Positions 50,390-58,275 of a DNA stretch of 64,000 nucleotides are shown piece by piece (the stretch's first letter is position 1; each line of letters begins with the position of its first letter). The notes beneath the pieces are model-generated. The model worked only from the letters and a program-made list of their open reading frames with translations, ran no database searches and had not been told where the DNA came from. Source of the stretch: Asterella californica (lineage: Eukaryota; Streptophyta; Marchantiopsida; Marchantiales; Aytoniaceae); NCBI GenBank assembly GCA_036924285.1, contig JAYKYS010000001.1, positions 35,773,501 through 35,837,500 on the forward strand, written 5' to 3'. A program made the position numbers and the translations under genes.

Positions 50390-51302
50390 TGTAACGACCT
50401 ATGTTACACATAGGAAGTTTGTCTATTAGTAAGGTATTTAGTTCTAACTAAGTGTTGAGAATGTTTATTTGCTGCCAAAGTACTTTTAGGAGGTATCAAG
50501 TTAGTCATGACTAGCTAAAAGTTAGTTATGGTTAAACTTAGCTATACTTTTGGCAGAATTCAGATATTTGCTAAAGAGTGAGCACTACTATCTTGTCATC
50601 TTGTCTAAAAGGTAGAAAGGAGGTGGAAAGTATCCCTTATCTCCTTTTTGACTTGATATTAGTGGTTGGATTAAAGTTGTGGACTTTGTGGGCATTAAAA
50701 ACAAGAAGAGATTCCACATGTTTCCTTTTTAGTGGGTCCTAGTGTAGAGGGGGGGTGGAAATTCGAGATTCCTTGAGAATATTCCAGAATCCTTCTAGAA
50801 GTTGTTGACTTTGAAGGAATAAGCCCATGTGAAAAGGTAAAAAGCCCATGTGATCAATGCTTTTACCTTAAGTAATATCTTAGTAAAACCCGGTAAAAGT
50901 AGTTACGGCTGAGTTACCGGGGGTACCAAAGTAAAAACCTAGAATGTATAAATAGAGGAGTAGAGAAGAGCTCCTCATCCTTGTTTTCACATTGTCGTAA
51001 TGACAACTTGAGTAATATAGAGAGTGTGGGATATTTTTAGCATGTGAGAACTTGAGAGACGTTGTTAGAATGGAGGATTTTTAGTTGATGTGTTTAAGGA
51101 GATTTTTAGTTCATAAGTTTGTGGGTGTATGAATGAGTGAACTCAGCATTTTCCCTTCAAGTTCATGGTGTGCTTCCATCAAAGCCATCAGAGGTGATCC
51201 CTGAGTGAGAGACAGGCCCGACATGTTGCAGATTCGTGGATGACGATCGTGGAGGTTGAGAGATCGGGGGGTAGTGATAAATAGGACCGCGGAGGGTTTA
51301 CA
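50390..51302 (+). repeat. 5' LTR of element A
   Basis: 913 bp, starting TGTAACGACCTATGTTACAC and ending GGGTTTACA. Near its start CCTATGT and ACATAGG form a short palindrome. A TATA box lies at 50947-50955, placing U3 at roughly the first 590 bases. The copy at 57359-58271 has the same length. Confidence 0.95.
50947..50955 (+). promoter_or_regulatory. TATA box of the 5' LTR, element A
   Basis: TATAAATAG lies 558 bp into the LTR and is identical in the other LTR (57916-57924). Transcription of the element should start about 25-35 bp downstream. Confidence 0.7.
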
Positions 51303-51306
51303 TTTT

Positions 51307-51324
51307 TGGTTCCGTTGCCGGGAC
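51307..51324 (+). other. Primer-binding site, tRNA-Glu
   Basis: TGGTTCCGTTGCCGGGAC starts 5 bases after the LTR. It is complementary to the 3' end, including CCA, of plant tRNA-Glu as I remember it (ending CCCGGCAACGGAACCA). The match runs 18 bases and then stops. Confidence 0.8.
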
Positions 51325-51767
51325 CTCACTTGAAGGGATCGTTGAACGATGTTTAGAGTTCAGTTCTATATTCGACAAAAGTAGATTATGAGAGAGCACA
51401 TGGAGAGAACGTTGGGAGGAGAGAGAGCTAACGCGATGTTAGCAACGTTAGAACCTTTCGTGTATCCTGTAATGATATATGACGCGTTCGAAGTCATTCT
51501 TTACATCTTGTTCACTTAGAAAGGGTTTGAGCAGAGTTGAAAGAGGGTGCAACAAGAGTTGTAGAGAAAGGAGGAGAGAAAAGTTATTAGAGGAGATAAA
51601 TTTGTGAGTTTAGAAATTTTGCTCTCTGGAAAATTTGTACAGTCGCTGTCAACTTTTCTGTGAATTTTACACGATTTCCAATATAAAGCTAGGAAGAGTT
51701 AAGAAAGTGATGTAGAATTATTTTCCTCTATGATATTTTGTCCACTTAATGGTTGAGAAGGTGCAAC
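51325..51767 (+). other. Leader of element A
   Basis: Non-coding leader between the primer-binding site and the first ORF. Short frames only; the packaging signal would be expected here but cannot be recognised by eye. Confidence 0.5.
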
Positions 51768-52244
51768 ATGAGTGGAAATTTAAAAGATTGGAAAGTTAGA
51801 CTTAGAAACCTTCCTCAAGGTTTAGATGTCATAGTAAGTATTGGAGAAAGTTCGAGAGAGATTATCGTCGAGTTTGAAAACCCTAGTACTAAACCTCAAG
51901 TAGAATCTCCGAGGAGAAGAGTAGAAACCGACTTGTGGTGTTATTTCTGTAGAGGGTTGGGACACAAAGTAGTGAATTGTCCAACTAGACTCAGAACCGA
52001 GAGAGCTAAAGGGAAGCGGGAGTTTACTGATTTAAGTCTTCGAGTGGGTCCATCGTCACCAGCGCCAATTCATCTTCTAGGCGAAGATCCTTGTCCAAGT
52101 TGTGGAGTGGGTGATCTATCCAGAGGACACAAGTGCGTAGATGTGGCCGCCCTACTTACGTCAGTAGTCGAGAAGTTGGACGAGACTCAAAGAGCGGAGA
52201 CGGAGAAGTTGTCGACTTCAAAAGAGGACTCAGCTGAGTTGTGA
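51768..52244 (+). CDS. Leader ORF of element A with zinc knuckle
   Basis: 158 codons from the ATG at 51768 (MSGNLKDWKVRL) to TGA. The frame opens upstream to 51753 without another ATG. It contains a canonical CCHC knuckle, CYFCRGLGHKVVNC, near residues 65-78, and a second cysteine cluster, CPSCGVGDLSRGHKC, about 40 residues later. It ends in an acidic, glutamate-rich segment. Zinc knuckles of this type bind nucleic acid in Gag proteins. It lies between the primer-binding site and gag-pol, in a different phase and 214 bp before it, while gag-pol has its own knuckle. That makes it an extra gene rather than the missing start of gag. It might be a captured or duplicated nucleocapsid or a decayed Gag piece. 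The knuckle spacing is intact, which argues for past selection. Confidence 0.6.
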   Translation: MSGNLKDWKVRLRNLPQGLDVIVSIGESSREIIVEFENPSTKPQVESPRRRVETDLWCYFCRGLGHKVVNCPTRLRTERAKGKREFTDLSLRVGPSSPAPIHLLGEDPCPSCGVGDLSRGHKCVDVAALLTSVVEKLDETQRAETEKLSTSKEDSAEL

Positions 52245-52458
52245 TGGAGATCGTCATTCGGATGGTGGAGAAGGCGGTGATGCGACTCAGGCTCATGATT
52301 ACCTTGGGAGAAGGGATGGCACAAGAGGTGTTGTTACAACCATTTCCTTTCATTTTACCTATGGTAGATTATTCGCGAATGGAATTGGTGATGTTCGTTC
52401 TCTTTTAGCGAGTAGTTATTGCACAAAAAATTAGAAGGGTAGAAAGAATAGTTACAAG

Positions 52459-55400
52459 ATGGGGAAGTTACCAGTGTTTCATGGGAAGGACAATGAAGAT
52501 GTAGAACCATTTGTACGAGACTTCAAAAGGGGTTGCATCGGAAACAACGTGAGAAGGAAGGAAGAATGGGTGTTGTTACTGCCAGAGTTTTTAGAAGATT
52601 TTGCTCTTACGTGGTATGACGACCGAGTGAAGAGCAAGACACCTGGTGCAGTTGAGGACACATGGGAGACGTTGAGTAATGCACTCATCGAAGAATTTCT
52701 GCCAGAAGAGAGTTATGAGAAGCTCATGGTGGAGCTTACTCATTTGAAGCAACGGGACGACGAGAAAGTTCGGCAATATGCCGAAAGGGTAGATAAGTTG
52801 GAGCAACAGTTTCGGACGGTCCTACGGAAGAGTGGAGACAATGTGGAGCTAACGATGGCGGGGATTGGAGCAGTGTTGACCAAGAACTTGGTGGGAGGGT
52901 TGAGGTCTTCAATTCGAACCCAAGTGAGGTACGAGAAGCCAACAACCAAAGCGGAGGCCATCAAGATTGCGACAAACATGGAAGAGAGTTTGGATGAAGG
53001 AGATATCATCCAACCTCATCATGCTGCTCTGGTGTCGACTCCGACTCCTGGTGTAGCCACAATGATCGCACCTGCACCATCACAATTGGTGATTGCTTCA
53101 ACGTCAGCTCCTACTCCAACGGTGGTGCCAAGACCGTTTGTCCCAACAACGATGTCTACTGCCACCTCTGATTTTCATGCCGAGCTGAAGAGCATCACCG
53201 ATACTCTTGCGGATCTCAAGATAAACGTGGTGCAGTTACGAGAATGGAGGAACAAAGGTGGAGGAGGAGGTCAAAGAGGTTACGACAACAATCCCAACCG
53301 AGGAAATCAAGGTAACTTTGGAGGCAACCAAGGTAACTTTGGAGGAATCACTTGTTGGACGTGTGGAGGTTCTCATTTCCAGCGAAATTGTCCTAACAAC
53401 GGAGCAAGAGGTGCCGAAGCTGTCAGAATGAATGCGGGTGGAGGAAATCCATCACAAGGACGAGACAAGGGGGTGGCTACTATCGATGTTGTGCGAGATC
53501 TCATTTACGAGAAAGGAGAGAGTTCAAACTCTTCTCATGCACCGGTGGAGCTTTTAGCTCAAGAAAGGAAAAGAACTCGATTTTCTGATGAACCGGTTTT
53601 CATGGAGGAGTCAGCAAGTAGAAGTACTCGTTCGAGTAATGTTTCGAGTACACCAAGGGAGCCAAGAAGGAAGCTGGGGATGGCGGATTTCACCATTTCA
53701 TCTTCCCAAGCGGGATATGATGTGGTTGAAGATGTGGGTGCTCAGAAAGCCAACATCACTGTTGGACAACTGATCGCACTTAATCCCAGCTTACGAAGGG
53801 AACTCAGGGGAGGACTGAGTTCTAAGAAAAGCAAGAAGAAGAAACCCAAGAGCAAGACATCAAAGTCAGTGGGAGTTGGTGTGGTGGATGTGCATGCTTC
53901 AGAGGTATGCACTAGGGCTTCAAAGATTGAAGTCCGGTTGAATGGTCACTACGTCTCTGACGTATTGGTGGATGGAGGATCGGCTGTCAACGCCATATCG
54001 GAGAGGTTGATGAAGAAGTTGGGGATGGAACCAACTCGCCCGGCTAGCATTGTCGTGGGGATGGTTAACAAGCAACGGGTAAGACCTCTTGGTGTGTTAG
54101 AGAAGGTGGTCGTGTCTGTGATGGGAGTTCAAACGTTGATGTCCTTTCAAGTGTTAAAGGACTCTAGTTATGATTTGCTCCTAGGTAGGCCTTGGTTGAG
54201 AGCTGTGCGCACCACTGATAGGTGGCACAAGGGATATTTACGGATTGGGCCTAGAGATCATAGAGTGATAGTTCCTCTCTCGGGTGTTGGAGTTGTGACT
54301 TCTGACTCTGATAGACCCACTAGTGACTACTGGGAATCTGATACGGAGGATGATCAGAGTGTCTCAGAAGTAGATACCGGAGATTCTTACGATCAAGAAT
54401 CCTCGTCTGAGGACGAAGGATTTGGTCGAGATGAATCATTACATCAGCTTAGTGCTATTGACTTGTTGCCTCGACCAGCACTGGAGAAAGATCCTGACAA
54501 AGAAGAGTTGAGTGAGGCAGAGATTGTGAGAAGACTCTCTACCTTGAAGTTTGGTATCAATGTCACTCAAGAAGAGAAAAGTAGATTCCTAGATATATTT
54601 CAAAAATATATCCATGTGTTTGCTTTCAGCTACAAAGATTTGAAGGAGGTGACTCTCGAGACTCATCGAATCGAATTGGAGGAGCACGCAAGACCAGTTC
54701 GACAGAAGCACAGAAGGGTCAATCCCACAACGGCAATGATGGTCAAGGAGGAGATAGACAAGTTGAAGGAAGCGAGTTTCATCTATGAGGTGGAGAACTC
54801 AGAATGGGTTTCACCCATTGTGATTGTCAAGAAGAAGAATGGTAAGCTGCGAGTGTGCATAGACTATAAGAAGCTGAATGCAGTTACCAAGAAGGATTAT
54901 TATCCTCTACCATTTATAGATGAGATTTTGGAGGAAGTTGCTGGTCATGAGTGGTACAGCTTTGGTGATGGTTATAGTGGGTATAACCAGATCACGATAG
55001 CACAGGAGTACCAACAGTTGACTATTTTCACTACTCCTTGGGGAACATTTGCATTTCGGGTGATGCCATTCGGATTGTGTAATGCTCCGACCACGTTTCA
55101 AAGGTTCATGAACAAGGTGTTTGAACCATTCATAGGGAAGTTTGTTCGGGATTTCATTGACGATTTCTGTGTGTACGGAAGAAAGGAGGACCACTTTGAT
55201 CATGTGATCAAAGTTTTGCAGCGGTTGGAGCAAGCCAACGCTTCTCTAAATCCAGAGAAGTGCATCTTTGGCTGCGAAGAAGGTCTGCTGTTAGGGCACA
55301 TCATTTCCAATAATGGGATTGCGGTAGATCCTGAGAAGGTGAAGAAGATTGTGGATCTTCCATTTCCGATCAACTTGACAAAGTTGAGGCAGTTTCTTGG

Positions 55401-57000
55401 CATGGTTGGATATTATCGTAGGTTTGTCTTTTCCTTCTCAAACAAAGCAATAGCTTTGACTATGTACATGAAGAAGGGAGTTGATTTTGACTTGATAGTG
55501 CATGATCAGAAGGCAAAGGAAGCATTTGAGGAGCTGAAAAAGGCATTAGTGACAGCTCCTATACTTGCTAAACCTGAGTGGAGTAAAGCATTTATTCTGT
55601 ATACGGATGCCTCCAATGTAGCAATCGGATGTACATTAAGTCAGCTAGATGGAGATGAGCATGATCATCCTATAGCTTATGCTAGTAGGCAGATGGTTCC
55701 AGCGGAGAAGAATTACTCCGTGACTGAACGAGAAGGATTAGCGGTGATCTTTGGATTGAAGAAATTTCGACACTACTTGCTAGGAGGGAAATTTTCCATA
55801 GTCACAGATCACAAGGCTTTAAAGTATATCTTTAATAAGCCTAATGCCGAAGGTCGTATTGCCCGTTGGAAGATCTTTCTAACAGAATACGATTACGTGA
55901 TCGAAGACAGACCAGGGAAAAAGCATGCGAATGCTGATCTTTTGTCGAGGGCTTATGATGATGAGGGAGAAGAACCGTTTGATGATTCATTTCCAGACGA
56001 GCATCTGATGACCATCACAAGCATTGAGGAGATACCGGACGAGTACAAGAAAATTTGGAGTTTCCTTGCAGATGGCTCTTTTCCAGAAGGTATGCATACC
56101 CGAGAACGTAACGCGTTGATCAAGAGATGCAAACCTTACACCATGGTGGAGGGAATTCTATTTCATCAAGGAGCAGATGGGTTACTAAGGAGAGCAGTTG
56201 GTCAGAAGGAGGCGTTCAAGCTGATGCACGAGTTTCACGATGGCACTGTTTGCGGAGGTCACTTTGCTGGTAAGATAACAGCTTTCAAGATTTTGGATGC
56301 GGGTTATCATTGGAGAGGGATTTTCAAGGAGTGTTTAGACTATTGCAAAACTTGCGACGTATGTCAAGCATTTGCTCTGAAGTCTACTAGAACACCTCCG
56401 TTAAGATCAATTTCAATATTAGGACCATTTGAGAAGTGGGGTATTGACTTCGTAGGTCCTCTTAATAAGACACCTCGAGGCAATAGATACATTGTAGTCG
56501 CCACTGACTATTGTACCAAGTGGGTAGAGGCTAGACCTTTGAGGGAGACCAATGAAACAGAAGTCGGTAGATTCCTATGGGAAAGGATCATCACGAGATT
56601 TGGATGTCCGTTAGAGTTGGTCTCAGATAGAGGAGGAGAGTTTGTAGGGAGCATGACTACTGCTATGCTACAACACTTTTCTATCAAGCCACGAGTAACG
56701 ACCTCATACAAACCAAATGCTAATGGTCTTGCGGAGAAGACCAATCTTACACTTTGTATGATGCTCGCCAAAGATGCTGGTGTTGAAACAGCGAAACATA
56801 CTTGGGATAAGAGGCTACATGCCATCTTATGGGAGTACCGAACGACAACAAAGACTTCTACTGGATACTCCCCATTTCGACTGGTTTATGGAGTGGAGTC
56901 CAAGTTGCCGATCCAATTCGAATTGGATACTTTTCAAACTATTCAACGAAAGTTGAAGAGGTCGAGAGGAGAAGACGTGGTCAGATCAAGAAGGGAGTAA
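52459..57000 (+). CDS. Gag-Pol polyprotein of element A
   Basis: 1513 codons; the ATG at 52459 is the first after an in-frame TAG at 52432. In order: Gag (residues 1-260, with a Ty3 retrotransposon-gag-like fold, LPVFHGKDNEDVEPFVRDF) and a zinc knuckle C299-C302-H306-C311. Protease follows (D505 in VDGGS, not the usual DTG/DSG). RT has R798-VCIDYKKLN, D837 in FGDGYSGY, and FIDD with D901-D902. RNase H has D1050 in YTDAS. Integrase has zinc ligands H1260, H1268, C1299 and C1302 and catalytic D1330, D1390 and E1426, the last two separated by 35 residues. The protein packages, copies and integrates the element. Gag and Pol are in one frame, so no frameshift is needed. TAA at 56998-57000 ends the frame before the integrase C-terminal domain, which continues in phase from 57004. 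Confidence 0.93.
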   Translation: MGKLPVFHGKDNEDVEPFVRDFKRGCIGNNVRRKEEWVLLLPEFLEDFALTWYDDRVKSKTPGAVEDTWETLSNALIEEFLPEESYEKLMVELTHLKQRDDEKVRQYAERVDKLEQQFRTVLRKSGDNVELTMAGIGAVLTKNLVGGLRSSIRTQVRYEKPTTKAEAIKIATNMEESLDEGDIIQPHHAALVSTPTPGVATMIAPAPSQLVIASTSAPTPTVVPRPFVPTTMSTATSDFHAELKSITDTLADLKINVVQLREWRNKGGGGGQRGYDNNPNRGNQGNFGGNQGNFGGITCWTCGGSHFQRNCPNNGARGAEAVRMNAGGGNPSQGRDKGVATIDVVRDLIYEKGESSNSSHAPVELLAQERKRTRFSDEPVFMEESASRSTRSSNVSSTPREPRRKLGMADFTISSSQAGYDVVEDVGAQKANITVGQLIALNPSLRRELRGGLSSKKSKKKKPKSKTSKSVGVGVVDVHASEVCTRASKIEVRLNGHYVSDVLVDGGSAVNAISERLMKKLGMEPTRPASIVVGMVNKQRVRPLGVLEKVVVSVMGVQTLMSFQVLKDSSYDLLLGRPWLRAVRTTDRWHKGYLRIGPRDHRVIVPLSGVGVVTSDSDRPTSDYWESDTEDDQSVSEVDTGDSYDQESSSEDEGFGRDESLHQLSAIDLLPRPALEKDPDKEELSEAEIVRRLSTLKFGINVTQEEKSRFLDIFQKYIHVFAFSYKDLKEVTLETHRIELEEHARPVRQKHRRVNPTTAMMVKEEIDKLKEASFIYEVENSEWVSPIVIVKKKNGKLRVCIDYKKLNAVTKKDYYPLPFIDEILEEVAGHEWYSFGDGYSGYNQITIAQEYQQLTIFTTPWGTFAFRVMPFGLCNAPTTFQRFMNKVFEPFIGKFVRDFIDDFCVYGRKEDHFDHVIKVLQRLEQANASLNPEKCIFGCEEGLLLGHIISNNGIAVDPEKVKKIVDLPFPINLTKLRQFLGMVGYYRRFVFSFSNKAIALTMYMKKGVDFDLIVHDQKAKEAFEELKKALVTAPILAKPEWSKAFILYTDASNVAIGCTLSQLDGDEHDHPIAYASRQMVPAEKNYSVTEREGLAVIFGLKKFRHYLLGGKFSIVTDHKALKYIFNKPNAEGRIARWKIFLTEYDYVIEDRPGKKHANADLLSRAYDDEGEEPFDDSFPDEHLMTITSIEEIPDEYKKIWSFLADGSFPEGMHTRERNALIKRCKPYTMVEGILFHQGADGLLRRAVGQKEAFKLMHEFHDGTVCGGHFAGKITAFKILDAGYHWRGIFKECLDYCKTCDVCQAFALKSTRTPPLRSISILGPFEKWGIDFVGPLNKTPRGNRYIVVATDYCTKWVEARPLRETNETEVGRFLWERIITRFGCPLELVSDRGGEFVGSMTTAMLQHFSIKPRVTTSYKPNANGLAEKTNLTLCMMLAKDAGVETAKHTWDKRLHAILWEYRTTTKTSTGYSPFRLVYGVESKLPIQFELDTFQTIQRKLKRSRGEDVVRSRRE

Positions 57001-57345
57001 CTCATGGAGTTGGAAGAGACCCGAGCGGTAGCAATGATCCGGATGGAACGAGCTCAGGCATATCAAAAGAAGAGTTACGACAAACGGTTGGGCAAGAGGG
57101 AGGTAAAACCTTTTCAAGTCGGAGATTGGGTTATGTTGTATGATGCTATCAGATTCAAGAGGGCTAGGAAAAAGTTTCTTCCGAGATATTTTGGTCCTTT
57201 TGTTGTAGATAACGTGTGGAGCAACTTCACATATGACCTTCAGGAGTTGGGAGGAAGGAGATTCGATCGGGTCAACCATGACAAGTTGAAGTTGTTTCAT
57301 CGACGAAAGTTCTCTCTTCACTCCGAGGACGGAGCGAAAATTTAG
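57001..57345 (+). pseudogene. Integrase C-terminal part of element A, cut off by TAA
   Basis: Directly after the TAA at 56998-57000 the same phase stays open to 57345. It encodes the usual end of a Ty3 integrase: a basic helix region (AYQKKSYDKR), FQVGDWVMLYD, then FLPRYFGPFVVD and the final DHKL-type motif (NHDKLKLFHRRKF). No chromodomain follows. The family normally has this domain joined to the catalytic core, so the TAA looks like a point lesion. Translation restart at the ATG at 57004 is possible but unusual. Confidence 0.8.
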
Positions 57346-57348
57346 TCC

Positions 57349-57358
57349 GGGGGTAAAA
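57349..57358 (+). other. Polypurine tract of element A
   Basis: GGGGGTAAAA lies directly before the 3' LTR; a single T interrupts the purines. It starts 4 bases after the stop that ends the integrase frame. Confidence 0.7.
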
Positions 57359-58271
57359 TGTAACGACCTATGTTACACATAGGAAGTTTGTCTATTAGTA
57401 AGGTATTTAGTTCTAACTAAGTATTGAGAATGTTTATTTGCTGCCAAAGTACTTTTAGGAGGTATCAAGTTAGTCATGACTAGCTAAAAGTTAGTTATGG
57501 TTAAACTTAGCTGTACTTTTGGCAGAATTCAGATATTTGCTAAAGAGTGAGCACTACTATCTTGTCATCTTGTCTAAAAGGTAGAAAGGAGGTGGAAAGT
57601 ATCCCTTATCTCCTTTTTGACTTGATATTAGTGGTTGGATTAAAGTTGTGGACTTTGTGGGCATTAAAAACAAGAAGAGATTCCACATGTTTCCTTTTTA
57701 GTGGGTCCTAGTGTAGAGGGGGGGTGGAAATTCGAGATTCCTTGAGAATATTCCAGAATCCTTCTAGAAGTTGTTGACTTTGAAGGAATAAGCCCATGTG
57801 AAAAGGTAAAAAGCCCATGTGATCAATACTTTTACCTTAAGTAATATCTTAGTAAAACCCGGTAAAAGTAGTTACGGCTGAGTTACCGGGGGTACCAAAG
57901 TAAAAACCTAGAATGTATAAATAGAGGAGTAGAGAAGAGCTCCTCATTCTTGTTTTCACATTGTCGTAATGACAACTTGAGTAATATAGAGAGTGTGGGA
58001 TATTTTTAGCATGTGAGAACTTGAGAGACGTTGTTAGAATGGAGGATTTTTAGTTGATGTGTTTAATGAGATTTTTAGTTGATAAGTTTGTGGGTGTATG
58101 AATGAGTGAACTCAGCATTTTCCCTTCAAGTTCATGGTGTGCTTCCATCAAAGCCATCAGAGGTGACCCCTGAGTGAGAGACAAGCCCGACATGTTGCAG
58201 ATTCGTGGATGACGATCGTGGAGGTTGAGAGATCGGGGGGTAGTGATCGATAGGACCGCGGAGGGTTTACA
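57359..58271 (+). repeat. 3' LTR of element A
   Basis: 913 bp, same ends as the 5' LTR, with about 10 substitutions and no indel by hand count. The differences include G/A, C/T and A/G changes and an adjacent double change near 58247. Its TATA box is at 57916-57924, which could drive transcription into the D sequence beyond it. Confidence 0.95.
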
Positions 58272-58275
58272 GATC
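58272..58275. other. Target-site duplication of element A, right copy
   Basis: GATC follows the LTR end TTTACA and matches 50386-50389. Confidence 0.9.

Larger units (their letters stand above)
50390..58271 (+). mobile_element. LTR retrotransposon A (Ty3 type), nearly complete
   Basis: A 7882-bp element with two 913-bp LTRs (TGTAACG...TTTACA), a 4-bp target duplication GATC, an 18-nt primer-binding site, a polypurine tract and TATA boxes. It carries a leader ORF with a zinc knuckle (51768-52244) and a 1513-codon gag-pol ending in an in-frame TAA (52459-57000). The integrase tail continues in the same phase (57004-57345). By hand count the LTRs differ at about 10 of 913 positions, so it is the youngest insertion here. 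It sits in the pol region of element D. Confidence 0.95.

Noticed and set aside
52479..53009. Minus-strand ORFs within gag-pol of element A
   Set aside because: They are shadows of the strongly supported plus-strand frame.
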